Shown in pieces: positions 42,476 through 51,674 of a stretch of DNA of 64,000 nt. This DNA is from UBA1952 sp965246765. GTDB lineage: Bacteria; Bacteroidota; Bacteroidia; Chitinophagales; Chitinophagaceae. The stretch covers positions 62,001-126,000 of the forward strand of contig CBDFFJ010000001.1 of NCBI GenBank assembly GCA_965246765.1, given 5' to 3'. Below the pieces are notes generated by a model, which worked only from the letters and a program-made list of their open reading frames with translations, was not told the origin of the DNA and did no database searches. The position numbers were made by a program, and so were the translations under genes. Numbering within the stretch: the first letter of the stretch is position 1; every line of letters starts with the position of its first letter.

Positions 42476-42514
42476 AAAGCCGGCGTTTGGATGCCTCACA
42501 AGATACACAGCTTT

Positions 42515-42557
42515 CAAAAAGAAGCCCGGACTCGCAACAAGGCAAGTCCGGGCTTTT
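42515..42557 (-). terminator. Terminator of the repeat adhesin gene
   Basis: AAGCCCGGACT (42522-42532) pairs with AGTCCGGGCTT (42545-42555), loop of 12 bases. On the minus strand it is followed by CTTTTTG. Confidence 0.75.
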
Positions 42558-42574
42558 CAAATACAAATGAAGGC

Positions 42575-45500
42575 TTACTGCCGCATAACCTTAATGGTCT
42601 GCGTAGCCACACCCTGCCGATACAGGTTTAGCTGATACATGCCCGGTGCAATGCCCTGGGCCGGCAGGCCGTAAGCATTTGCACCTTCATGCAGTATCAC
42701 GTTTTCGCGCACAATCATTCTGCCGGATACATCGCGCAGCACCAGCGTAGCCATGCCCGATTGCGCGGCATACACACTACCCGTCAGCGTGCCGCCGAAT
42801 GGATTGGGGGAAGCGGTAAGCACAACATCTCCAACGTGCTTCGTCAGGCTCACGCTTGCCACTTTACTGTATTGCACAGCGCCGTTCGCCTCCACCTGCC
42901 GCACGCGGTAATAAACGTTGCCGCCGAAGGTGCTCAGGTCATCGTTGCGACTGTAAGACTCTTTGCCGCTTGCTGTTATAGCCGCAATGCGCTCAAAGCT
43001 TGCCGCGTCAACGCTGCGTTCCAGTTCAAAATGACTCACGCCGGTTTCATTATCGCTATGCCATTGCAGCAGCGCATGATTGACATTGGACAGGCTTGCC
43101 GTCAGGTCCAGCCCGCTAATAGGCAGGGCCACCGGCGTGCCCATCGGGATGCTGTAAGTCGCCAGATTGCTCGTGTTGCCTGCGCCGTCGGTTGCGTAGT
43201 AATTGAAGATGGCATCGCCGGTATAGCCGCTCGCCGGGTCAAACTGGAGACTGCCGGCATTGGCTATGGTAATGTATTGACCGGCGGTTACTGCCGCGCA
43301 GGACGGCGTGCAGAGGTAAAGCACGCCCTGCGTGGATGGCGGCAGACTCGCTACCGTGTAGCCCGCCACCGTGCTGCCGCCCGTAGCCAGGAGTGCAGGA
43401 ATAGAAGTGCTGCCGAGCGAATTGCGCAGCTTAGGCGAGGTCACATCCTTGCTCAGCGGCGGCTGTGCATCCACCGGAATGGTGTACTTCGCCGCATTGC
43501 TGCGCAGACGGTGATTGTCCAGCGCGTGATAGTTGAATACCACATCGCCTGCAAAGCCGGCCGCCGGGTCAAACTTCAGATTGGCCGCATTGGCTGCTGT
43601 GATTTCCTGTGCCGCCGTTATAGCTGCGCAAGACGGTGTACAGAGATACAGCACACCTTCGGTAGCCGCCGGAATCGTCTCAATGACGTAAGCAGCAATA
43701 GAGCCGTCCGGGTCGGTGCCGGTGAGGGTTGGAATGGCGGTAGCGCTTACCGTATTCGCCATTGATGAGGAGATAATCGGCGGCACGCGCGGCGCAAGGC
43801 CGGTCACCGGAATGTTGTACAGCGCCAGGTTGGATGTCAGGCCCGAAGAGTCAATGGTTGTGTAGCTAAATGTGAATGGGCCGATGTAGCCGCTATTGGG
43901 CGTAAACTGCAGCGTTGCCGACTGCGAAATGGTCATGGAAAGGGTAGCGGAAATACCCGTCATCTGTCCGGAAGTACAAGCCGAGGGCGCCAGCGGGCAA
44001 TACTTCACCACGCCGCGCGTAGCATCCGGCACCGTGCTGATGACGAAGGTGGCAATGCTCTTTGTCACGGCATCCGGGTCTGTGCCGGAGAGCGCCGTGA
44101 TAGCAGTGGTACCGGCAGACACAGCAATGGGATTTACCTGAATGCTCTTAGCCACCGGCGGAAGATTGCCCACGCCCGTAATCGGAATCTGGAGCGTCGC
44201 CACATTGCTGATGTTGCCGCTGTTGTCCGAAGCAGTGTAAGTAAAGGAGGTGATGCCGGTGTAGTTCGCCGTCGGGTCAAATTGCAGCAGGGAAAGCTGC
44301 GCCGGAAGCACAGCATCGCCCACCGCGAGCGCCGTACCGCTCAGCGAGAGGATTCCGCTGGAGGCCGGCGGCAGGCTGCGGATGGTGTAGCCCGCAATCG
44401 TCCCGTCGGCATCTGTTGCGCTTAGCGAGAGCAGTGAGGTAGCCCCGCGCGTGTTCGCCATGGAGTCGTTGATGATGTCTGCAGCAATTGGCGCGAGGTT
44501 ATTCACGAAGAGCAGATAGGTAGCCGCCGTGCTTACGTTGCTGTTGTTGTCGGTGCTCGTGTAGGTAAAGCTGTAAGTGCCGGTGCTGTTCGTTGCAGGC
44601 GTGTAGGCAAGGTTTGCCACGTCTGTGGTAGCAATTGTCTGGTTCGTTGTAACGGCTACACAACCCGGATTGCAAAGGCTCAATGTGCCCGAGGCTGGCA
44701 GCGACGTAACAGTGTAGCTTGCAATCGTCCCATCCTTATCGCTTCCCAGAATAGAAGGCAGCGGCGTGTTGCTCACATTGTAAGGAACCGTGTAAGCAAG
44801 GTTCGCAGCCGTCGGCGGATTGTTGATGACCGGAATGTTGTAAGTAGCTACATTGCTCAGCAGGCTGCTGTTGTCGGTTGCTTTAAAGGTGAATGTCGCC
44901 GTCCCGGTAAAAGTCGCCAGCGGGTCAAACTGCAGCTTGTCAATATCGGCCACCGCAATGCTCTGATTTGCCGTCACAGCAGCGCAGGAAGGATTGCAGA
45001 GGTAAAGCGTCCCGCCGCTTGCCGGAACTGTAAAGATGGTATAGCCCGTCACCCAGCCATCTAAATCTGAAGCGCGCAGCGGTGGAATCGCTGTGCTTGC
45101 CAAGGAATTATTCAAGGTCTGCGAAGTCACGTTATTCGCCAGCGGCGGACGCTGCACGGAAGCTGTACCTACCACCGGAATAGTATAGGTGGCCGTGTTG
45201 CCCACATTGCCGGAGTTATCAATATCGGTGTAAGTAAAGGAAGCATTCCCCGTAAACGTAGCCAGCGGGTCAAAGCGCAGGTTGCCGATGTCTGAAGTAG
45301 CGATAAGCTGATTGGCGGTAATATTCGTGCAGCCCGGATTGCAGAGCTGCAGCGTACCGGCAGAACCGCCTGGCAGTGTCAGGATTTTAAAGTTCTGAAG
45401 CGTCGGCTCATCCGCATCAGCGCCGCTGAGGGCGGCAATGGCAGTGGCTGCATTTGTATTGAGCATGCTATTCTCCATGATGTTGTTTGCCACCGGCGGC

Positions 45501-47179
45501 GCGCCTTTTACCGGCAGGCGGTACGTTGCGGCGCTGCTCACCGTCCCGCTGTTATCCGTAACCGTAAAGGTGAAAGAGCCGGTGCCGCTCGCCGTTCCCG
45601 AAGGGTCAAAGCGCAGCGTAGTTACCTGGTCGGTAGTGAGGGAAGTGTTGGCGCTGGTAATGTTCACATACTGGCCCGCCGTACATGCAGAAGGCGCGTT
45701 CGGGCAATAGCTCAGCGTGCCATAGCTCGTCGGCAGCGTTACAATCGTATAGCTCGCAATGGTGCCATCCGCATCGCTGCCCACCGGCGGCGGGATGCTC
45801 GTAGCGCCCCAGCCCTGCATAAAGGGCAGCGCGGTATAGTTGTCGGCAACAGGCGGCACGCACCGGCTTCCGGATATGTTTATGGTAATGGGCGTCTTAT
45901 CGCCGGGCTCGTAGGTAAGCGGGTTGTCGGAATATTCTTTTGGCCCGCCAAGGTTGACGCTTAATCCATCTAAGCAAGCCTGCTGGCTGATGACGGTAGC
46001 GCCGGTAAAATTGTCCGCGTTCAGGCCCACCGGCAGCGAGAAGGAAGCTGTGCCCGTGCTCAGTGAAAGGCCGGTGGCGGTAATAAGATTATTGGCGCCC
46101 CCGCCATAGCTCGCTATGCTTACGCTCACGCTGCCGCCGTAAATGCCTTGCAGCGTCGTTTGTAAAGCGGTAGCGCTTGTAGCGATATAGAATCGGCTAT
46201 CCAGCGTATCGCGGAAGGTGATGCTGCTCACGGTTGTGCCCGTGTAATTGCGCGTACGCATGGTGTACTGAAATGTATCGGCCCCGCAGCGTTGCAGGTT
46301 TACTGCGGGTATTGAGGGAGACTTGTCAAGACTCACCCGAAAGGCACAGCTGCAGCCATCGCTCTGGCTCACAGGCAATGAGGTGCCGCCATACTGGGTC
46401 AGCTGGCCGGTCGCTTTGTCAATGGCATACAGGCGGTCGTGTATGCCACCAAGCGTGGTAGCGCCATAGCCCATCAGCTGGCCGTCATCCGTAAAGAAGA
46501 GCGAGCCGACGGTGTATTGCTGCCCGGTAGTCTGGCTGCCCACCTTCTGAAAGCGGGGCGAAGTATTGGTAAGGCTGTCCAGCGTGTAAAGCCCCGGCAG
46601 TGCCGTTCCGCTCGTCGGGTGATACCAGGCGTACATCTTGCCGCTTACCGGGTCAACGGCCAGGTCGCCCCAGTTATGCCCGCTCGCCATTTCAATGGGC
46701 GACATGGTGCAGGTTTTAGTGCCGAGGTAAGTAGGCGTGGTCGTTGTCAGGTCAAAGCGGTAAAGCGTCAGCCCGTTCATCAGGTACATAACGCCCGCCG
46801 CGTCCACGCCCGCATTATTGAAGGTGCCGCTAAGCGCAAGCGTGGGCGATGGCGTTATGGAGGTAGTTGTGGTGCTGTCAATCTTCAATAATTGAAAATT
46901 GCCGCTTGCGGCTGAGCCCGTCCAGTCATGCGCCCAGAGGTAGCCGTTGTAATAAACGGAGCCGTTCAGCTTTTTGCTGAAGACGGTGTCGTAGTTCTGG
47001 ATGTTTACCGAGCCGGTGGTCTGAAAAGAGACACTGCCGATAAATGTCCGGGTAACTCCCGTGGTGGTATCCTGCCGGGTAAGCAGAATCGTATTGCGGC
47101 AAGGGATGGTCTGGGCCCCGGCGCTGAAAGCGCAGGCCAGCAGGGCGCCTGGTAAGAGGCGTCGCCAATTAAAGCTCAT
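42575..47179 (-). CDS. Large secreted repeat adhesin with T9SS tail
   Basis: A 1534-residue protein with a signal peptide (LPGALLACAFSAGAQ), a 300-residue N-terminal beta-propeller-like part (YAIDKATGQLTQYGG, LRFDPS patterns), and about eight tandem domains of roughly 100 residues. Each domain opens like PPVADN..T..S...AI..L.G.DADGTIA.Y.I.TLP and closes FTYT..DNSG..SN.ATY.IPV, a cadherin/Ig-like sandwich. Repeated CNPSC/CNPGC pairs occur in several. The C-terminus (about 1370-1534) has a fibronectin-like region and SPNPFGGTLTGSVYAAQSGM to NLYRQGVATQTIKVMR, a T9SS type A sorting domain. Probably a surface adhesin. A TACTTTTG element lies 23 bases upstream. Confidence 0.85.
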   Translation of the reverse strand: MSFNWRRLLPGALLACAFSAGAQTIPCRNTILLTRQDTTTGVTRTFIGSVSFQTTGSVNIQNYDTVFSKKLNGSVYYNGYLWAHDWTGSAASGNFQLLKIDSTTTTSITPSPTLALSGTFNNAGVDAAGVMYLMNGLTLYRFDLTTTTPTYLGTKTCTMSPIEMASGHNWGDLAVDPVSGKMYAWYHPTSGTALPGLYTLDSLTNTSPRFQKVGSQTTGQQYTVGSLFFTDDGQLMGYGATTLGGIHDRLYAIDKATGQLTQYGGTSLPVSQSDGCSCAFRVSLDKSPSIPAVNLQRCGADTFQYTMRTRNYTGTTVSSITFRDTLDSRFYIATSATALQTTLQGIYGGSVSVSIASYGGGANNLITATGLSLSTGTASFSLPVGLNADNFTGATVISQQACLDGLSVNLGGPKEYSDNPLTYEPGDKTPITINISGSRCVPPVADNYTALPFMQGWGATSIPPPVGSDADGTIASYTIVTLPTSYGTLSYCPNAPSACTAGQYVNITSANTSLTTDQVTTLRFDPSGTASGTGSFTFTVTDNSGTVSSAATYRLPVKGAPPVANNIMENSMLNTNAATAIAALSGADADEPTLQNFKILTLPGGSAGTLQLCNPGCTNITANQLIATSDIGNLRFDPLATFTGNASFTYTDIDNSGNVGNTATYTIPVVGTASVQRPPLANNVTSQTLNNSLASTAIPPLRASDLDGWVTGYTIFTVPASGGTLYLCNPSCAAVTANQSIAVADIDKLQFDPLATFTGTATFTFKATDNSSLLSNVATYNIPVINNPPTAANLAYTVPYNVSNTPLPSILGSDKDGTIASYTVTSLPASGTLSLCNPGCVAVTTNQTIATTDVANLAYTPATNSTGTYSFTYTSTDNNSNVSTAATYLLFVNNLAPIAADIINDSMANTRGATSLLSLSATDADGTIAGYTIRSLPPASSGILSLSGTALAVGDAVLPAQLSLLQFDPTANYTGITSFTYTASDNSGNISNVATLQIPITGVGNLPPVAKSIQVNPIAVSAGTTAITALSGTDPDAVTKSIATFVISTVPDATRGVVKYCPLAPSACTSGQMTGISATLSMTISQSATLQFTPNSGYIGPFTFSYTTIDSSGLTSNLALYNIPVTGLAPRVPPIISSSMANTVSATAIPTLTGTDPDGSIAAYVIETIPAATEGVLYLCTPSCAAITAAQEITAANAANLKFDPAAGFAGDVVFNYHALDNHRLRSNAAKYTIPVDAQPPLSKDVTSPKLRNSLGSTSIPALLATGGSTVAGYTVASLPPSTQGVLYLCTPSCAAVTAGQYITIANAGSLQFDPASGYTGDAIFNYYATDGAGNTSNLATYSIPMGTPVALPISGLDLTASLSNVNHALLQWHSDNETGVSHFELERSVDAASFERIAAITASGKESYSRNDDLSTFGGNVYYRVRQVEANGAVQYSKVASVSLTKHVGDVVLTASPNPFGGTLTGSVYAAQSGMATLVLRDVSGRMIVRENVILHEGANAYGLPAQGIAPGMYQLNLYRQGVATQTIKVMRQ

Positions 47180-47202
47180 GGATTATGTATTGTGTGTGCA
47201 GC

Positions 47203-47210
47203 CAAAAGTA
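47203..47210 (-). promoter_or_regulatory. -7 element (TACTTTTG) of the adhesin gene
   Basis: Perfect TAnnTTTG match on the minus strand, 23 bases before the ATG at 47179. Confidence 0.45.
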
Positions 47211-47369
47211 GCCGCGCACCTACACGGGTAATAATTTCAGATGCTTCTTACCGTTGGCATAACAGCGCGGGAATTATTGGTTATGTAAGCCGCTTGCGCC
47301 TATTTCCCTATCAGCATCCGTAAAATTTCATTTGCAGGCCGGCAACGAGTACGCAAGCGGATAATTCCG

Positions 47370-48140
47370 TTACGGCCAGGCCGTAACCAGCCGCAGGGAG
47401 TATGTGGCTTCTGGCTGCGTACGCAGATGCCCCCACATCGCGTCCCATTCGCCGGAGGCGAGCGCTTCGGCAAGCTTGGCTACAAGCGGCCCTTCCAGGC
47501 CGTCGGGTAGAAAGCTCCAGCAGGATTGCGCGCGGCGGACATTTTCATTTAAGAATGCTTCCGGCCTGCCGTAATAGGCTTCCGTGAATCCGTCTTTGCA
47601 ATCCAGCGGAATGCGGACGGCTTCTGTGCGCACGGTTCCGCCCATTATCTCTGCAAGCTGCGCCACGCTTGGAAAGCGCCCTCTTTCTGCTGCTATCAAC
47701 TCCGGGAAGTAATCCGCCAGCCAGAAGTCCGCCATGCGCTCCGGGTCAAAAGTCAATAGCACCACCGGCCCGCATGTTACGCGGCGCAGCTCGCGCAGGC
47801 CTGCGGCAATGTCCGGCCAATGGTGAATGGTTACCATCGCCATGGCCGCATCAAAAGCGCCGTCGTCAAACGGAAGCGCATCTGCCTTGCCTATGATGGC
47901 CGGGACTTTTCCTAAGGCCATGCGTTGCGCCCGCATCACTGCCGAAGGCTCCACAGCCACAACGTAGCGGTCTGCCAATTCATAAGAGCCTGCGCCCGCA
48001 CCTACGTTGAGGATGGTCTGCGCATCGCCAAGCGCCGCATGTACCTGTGCGGCAATGAGCGGGTCGGTCTGCCGGTAGCCGGTGTAGGGGACAGATAGCG
48101 TTTCGTAATTAAAGCCGGGGTTGGTCTGGCGCGTATTCAT
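47370..48140 (-). CDS. Class I SAM-dependent methyltransferase
   Basis: A 256-residue methyltransferase of the Methyltransf_11 type. The SAM-binding motif I is ILNVGAGAGSYE, motif II is VVAVEPSAVM, and motif IV is DGAFDAAMAMVTIHHW, followed by LRELRRVTCGPVVLLTFDP. The C-terminal region is of unknown specificity. The substrate is unknown; similar proteins act on small molecules. It stands between the adhesin promoter region and a 25-bp hairpin. Confidence 0.82.
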   Translation of the reverse strand: MNTRQTNPGFNYETLSVPYTGYRQTDPLIAAQVHAALGDAQTILNVGAGAGSYELADRYVVAVEPSAVMRAQRMALGKVPAIIGKADALPFDDGAFDAAMAMVTIHHWPDIAAGLRELRRVTCGPVVLLTFDPERMADFWLADYFPELIAAERGRFPSVAQLAEIMGGTVRTEAVRIPLDCKDGFTEAYYGRPEAFLNENVRRAQSCWSFLPDGLEGPLVAKLAEALASGEWDAMWGHLRTQPEATYSLRLVTAWP

Positions 48141-48208
48141 TGTTTGCAGATTTCGCTTTTGCCATTAGGAAGCAAACTAAAATTCCCTACCGGAAGTTCT
48201 TTCCCAAT

Positions 48209-48286
48209 CTTTTGTCATCCCGGAACGGGAACTGCTTTGCTGACAATGACATGCTATAAAAAGTTCCCGTTCCGGGATGACAAAAG
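48209..48286. repeat. Perfect 25-bp inverted repeat (hairpin element)
   Basis: Arms at 48209-48233 and 48262-48286 are exact complements over 25 bases; the left arm begins CTTTTGTCATCCCGGAACGG. The loop is 28 bases. There is no T tract on either strand, so it is unlikely to be a simple terminator. The length and perfection suggest a recent insertion or active maintenance. Confidence 0.85.
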
Positions 48287-48344
48287 TCGCTGTGAACAGG
48301 TACCAAAAGCGGGTCTTCGGCCAGTTCTCAGACACAAAGCTGCG

Positions 48345-49364
48345 CTATTTCGCCGCAGACATCGCCCGCAGCGCAGGCGCCACCTTCGTCGCAAAAAGCT
48401 CCATGCTCTTCATCGCCTTATCGTGCGGCATGGCGCCGATGCTGGCCTGCGCTACGAAGCGGGTGTTGCCGAACAGCGCGTACTCGGCGCTCAGCTTGTC
48501 AATCACCTGTTGCGGGCTTCCCACCAGCAGGTGACCGTCCGGCGCGAGGCCCGCATCAAACTCTGCGCGGCCGCCGGGCTGCCAGCCACGCTCGCGGCCT
48601 ATGCGGCTGAAAATCTCGTGGTGAATGGGATAAAACTCGTCGGCCGCCTGCTGCGAGTCTTCGGTGATGTAGGCGTGCTGATTGATGCAGACCTGCGCGG
48701 CGGCGGCATCGTGACCGGCTTCGGCGAGGGATTGCTTATAGAGTTTTACAAAGGGCGCGAAGCGGTGCCATTGCCCGCCGATAATGGCGAGGGTGAGCGG
48801 AAGATTGTATTGCGCAGCGCGCACCACCGATTGCGGCGTTCCGCCCACGGCCACCCAGATGGGCAAGGGGTTTTGAACAGGCCGCGGATAAATGCCGATG
48901 CCGTCCAGCGATTGCGTGAGCTTCCCCTTCCAGTGCATCACTTCGTTCTTCGTGAGCTGTACCAGCATGTCCAGCTTTTCGGAGAAGAGCGCGTCATAGT
49001 CATTCAGGCTGTAGCCGAAGAGGGGGAAGGATTCTATGAAGGAGCCGCGGCCGGCCATGATTTCTGCTCTACCGTTAGAGAGCAAATCCACGGTGGCAAA
49101 TTGCTGGAACACGCGCACCGGGTCTTCGGAAGAAAGGACGGTGACGGCGGAGGAGAGGCGAATGTTTTTGGTGATGGCGGCTATGGCGGCGAGCGCGATT
49201 GGCGGCGCGCTCACCACATAATCCGGGCGGTGATGCTCGCCTACGGCGAAGACGTCCAGGCCGGCTTCATCGGCGAGCTTCGCTTCTTCTAAAAGGTTGG
49301 CCATCCGCTGCTGCGGGGTGATGTTGCCGAGGTCTGCGAAGGTGGCGAGGCCGAGCTGTAGCAT
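48345..49364 (-). CDS. LLM class flavin-dependent oxidoreductase
   Basis: A 339-residue luciferase-like monooxygenase-fold protein. Features: LGLATFADLGNITPQQRMAN at the N-terminus, EAGLDVFAVGEHHRPDYVVS with the conserved GEHH, TKNIRLSSAVTVLSSEDPVR, GRAEIMAGRGSFIESFPLFG, and a C-terminal DGHLLVGSPQQVIDKL. These proteins use FMN or F420 to oxidise a range of substrates; the present one is of the group near YhbW and its substrate is unknown. The gene is monocistronic on the minus strand. Confidence 0.88.
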   Translation of the reverse strand: MLQLGLATFADLGNITPQQRMANLLEEAKLADEAGLDVFAVGEHHRPDYVVSAPPIALAAIAAITKNIRLSSAVTVLSSEDPVRVFQQFATVDLLSNGRAEIMAGRGSFIESFPLFGYSLNDYDALFSEKLDMLVQLTKNEVMHWKGKLTQSLDGIGIYPRPVQNPLPIWVAVGGTPQSVVRAAQYNLPLTLAIIGGQWHRFAPFVKLYKQSLAEAGHDAAAAQVCINQHAYITEDSQQAADEFYPIHHEIFSRIGRERGWQPGGRAEFDAGLAPDGHLLVGSPQQVIDKLSAEYALFGNTRFVAQASIGAMPHDKAMKSMELFATKVAPALRAMSAAK

Positions 49365-49401
49365 AGTGGGCGCAAGCTATTGAAGAAAATGCGCTCCGGG
49401 A

Positions 49402-51294
49402 TTATGCAGTCTGCATCACGCTCGCCTCCACAAAATACATCGCTACCTCGCCCTTATTCTTCGCCGCAATCTGCCCGCGGTAATTGCAGCGGTAGTCCTC
49501 CTTCACCAGCTCATAAGTGGCCTGCGAGATATTGACCGCGCCCGGCTCGCTGTGCTGTTCCATGCGTGCTGCGGTATTCACCGTGTCGCCCCAGATGTCG
49601 TAGGCGAATTTCTTGACGCCCACGATGCCCGCTACCACCGGGCCGCTGTGGATGCCGATGCGGATTTCAAACACCCGCTCCCGCTTTTTGCGCTCGGCGA
49701 TGAAGTCGCGGATTTCCAGCGCGGCCTGCACCGTGCGCTGGGCGTGGCACGGGTCGGCGGCGGGCAGGCCGCAGACGGCCATGTAGGCGTCGCCGATGGT
49801 CTTGATTTTCTCTAAGCCGTTCCGCTCTATGATGGCGTCAAAGGCGGTGAAGCATTCGTGCAGCTCCCGTACCAGCGCCTGCGGGGATAGCTGCTGCGCC
49901 GTGCCGGTGAAGTCCACGAAGTCGGTGAAGAGGACGCTGACGGCGTCGTACTGCCGGGCGTGGGCCTCGCCTTTTTCCTTTAGCTCTTCGGCTACCTCGG
50001 CGGGCAGGATGTTGAGCAGCAAATCGTCGCTGAGCTTTTTTCCTTTCGCTACAATCTTCGCGGAGCGCTGCTGCTTTTTGTAGTTGCCAAAGAGCAGGCC
50101 CATCACGCCCATCATCAGCCCGATGACGGCCATGAAGAGGCCGCGCTCGTTGCGCTTCTTGGCTACGGCGAGCTTTGCTATCTGGATGTCTTTGTCTTTC
50201 AATTCTACTGCGCGCTTGGTCTCCAGATTGGTAATGGCCGCATTGTTGGCGGTGTTGTGCAGCGAATCCTGCATGGCTACCGATTGCTTGTAGGCGGCCA
50301 TTGCGCCTTTGTAATCGCCTTGCAGGGCGAGGGCGTCGGAGAGGTATTGAGAAAACTCCGGGATGCCTTCCAGCAACTGCGCTTTCCGGCAGGCGGCGAT
50401 GCTCCTGTTCAGGTATGCTACTGCTTTGGCAAGATTTGCAGCGCGGCTTGCGGGCACAAGGCTGTCGGGCTTTGGCGCTGCACTGTCTTTGGCAATTTGA
50501 TAGTAGGCCTCGCCTGCATTGCCTAGGTTGATGGCAATGCTGGTTTTATCGCCTGTCTCTTCTGCGATGCGCAGGGCTTTAAAATAGTAAGGCAATGCTT
50601 CGTTATACTGCTTGAAGCCGTCGGCATAATTAGCGCCGATGTTTCCGGTCTGGATGATAATGCCCCCTTTATCATTCAGCGCTTCGGCAATGGCAAGCGC
50701 CTTCTTTTTATACTCCAGCGCATCGCTGTACTTGCCTTGCGCCTGATAAACGCTCCCGATATTTCCCAGCGCAGCCTGCATCCGCGTCTTATCGCCCCGC
50801 CCTTCGGCTGCCTTCAGCGATTTGAAGTGCCACTCCAGCGCTTTGGCGTAATCTTTCTGGCGGGCGTAAACATTGCCGATGTTGCCCGAAACCGAGCCTG
50901 CCCGCTCCCCGTTGCCCTGCTCTTCAGCAATACGCAGGCATTTGAAGTACGCCTCCAGCGCCTCCGGATAAGCGCCTTTGTTGTTGTAGTTGTTCCCAAA
51001 GTCATTGTAGGCAAAGCCTTCTCCTGCCCGCCAGCCCAGCTTTTGAGCGAGGGCCAGCTCCCTGGCCGCCCACTTCAGGCCTTCGTCGGGGTTAATGTTT
51101 TGGTACATGGCGGAGATGTATGTCATCAGCCTCACCGCCGCCGTATCCTCCGCCATCTTCGGCGCCTCGGCCAGCAGGGAGTCTAAGCGGGCCTGGCCCT
51201 GCTTTTTTTGGGCGGCGGCACGGTGGGGCAGGCTCAGCGCGGTGAGGACGAGTGTGAATGCGAGCAGGGGGCGGATGGCGGCGCGGTGCTTCAT
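49402..51294 (-). CDS. TPR-containing class III adenylate/guanylate cyclase
   Basis: A 630-residue sensor-type cyclase: signal peptide (MKHRAAIRPLLAFTLVLTAL), about six tetratricopeptide repeats in the periplasm (for example YPEALEAYFKCLRIAEEQGN and KYSDALEYKKKALAIAEALN), a membrane helix GLFMAVIGLMMGVMGLLFGN, then a cytoplasmic cyclase domain. The domain shows VLFTDFVDFTG (metal Asp pair), EKIKTIGDAYMAV with the substrate-binding Lys, and AYDIWGDTVNTAARME with the transition-state Asn/Arg. It probably makes cAMP or cGMP. The start is at 51294 (or 51303); a much longer upstream frame through array 3 is rejected. Confidence 0.85.
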   Translation of the reverse strand: MKHRAAIRPLLAFTLVLTALSLPHRAAAQKKQGQARLDSLLAEAPKMAEDTAAVRLMTYISAMYQNINPDEGLKWAARELALAQKLGWRAGEGFAYNDFGNNYNNKGAYPEALEAYFKCLRIAEEQGNGERAGSVSGNIGNVYARQKDYAKALEWHFKSLKAAEGRGDKTRMQAALGNIGSVYQAQGKYSDALEYKKKALAIAEALNDKGGIIIQTGNIGANYADGFKQYNEALPYYFKALRIAEETGDKTSIAINLGNAGEAYYQIAKDSAAPKPDSLVPASRAANLAKAVAYLNRSIAACRKAQLLEGIPEFSQYLSDALALQGDYKGAMAAYKQSVAMQDSLHNTANNAAITNLETKRAVELKDKDIQIAKLAVAKKRNERGLFMAVIGLMMGVMGLLFGNYKKQQRSAKIVAKGKKLSDDLLLNILPAEVAEELKEKGEAHARQYDAVSVLFTDFVDFTGTAQQLSPQALVRELHECFTAFDAIIERNGLEKIKTIGDAYMAVCGLPAADPCHAQRTVQAALEIRDFIAERKKRERVFEIRIGIHSGPVVAGIVGVKKFAYDIWGDTVNTAARMEQHSEPGAVNISQATYELVKEDYRCNYRGQIAAKNKGEVAMYFVEASVMQTA

Positions 51295-51383
51295 AGCGGG
51301 CATAAATATATAGTGCGCCTCCGCCATTCTAAAAAGAATGCTCCCCGCCTGCCCGAAATGGCCTGCCAATATGCGGCGCAAGC

Positions 51384-51581
51384 TTGCAGAACACCCTCTG
51401 CAAGATTGCAGAGCACCCTCTGCAAGATTGCGGAGCACCTTCTGCAAGCTTGCAGAGCACCTTCTGCAAGCTTGCGGAGCACCCTCTGCAAGCTTGCGGA
51501 GCACCTTCTGCAAGCTTGCGGAACACCTTCTGCAAGATTGCGGAACACCTTCTGCAAGCTTGCGGAGCACCTTCTGCAAGC
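51384..51581. repeat. Tandem array of 22-nt hairpin units (array 3)
   Basis: Nine exact 22-base units with consensus TTGCRGARCACCYTCTGCAA plus GM start at 51384, 51406, 51428 and so on to 51560; a partial unit follows at 51582 and a degenerate one precedes at 51362. Only five positions vary. Each unit forms a 7-bp stem TTGCRGA/TCTGCAA with a 6-nt loop and a 2-nt linker. Where R is G the pair becomes G-U if read as plus-strand RNA but A-C on the other strand, so plus-strand RNA pairing is better kept. It lies between the divergent cyclase and hypothetical genes. Confidence 0.9.
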
Positions 51582-51674
51582 TTGCAGATGCCTGAAAGCG
51601 GCAGGGTGTGCCTGTTTCTCAAAATGATTTTTATTTTAGCCTTAGTATTTAACTGTAAAAACACCACAGAGACC

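Noticed and set aside
42689..43765. 358-residue frame opposite the repeat adhesin
   Set aside because: Arises from the repeated domain DNA read on the other strand.
48144..49292. 382-residue plus-strand frame over the luciferase-like gene
   Set aside because: Opposite-strand shadow; the minus-strand protein carries clear family motifs.
51295..51579. N-terminal extension of the TPR cyclase (LAEGAPQACRRCSASLQ repeats)
   Set aside because: It is the translation of array 3; the signal peptide starts at 51294/51303.
51384..51581. CRISPR array
   Set aside because: Units abut directly with no unique spacers, and the period is 22 bases; no cas genes are in the window.
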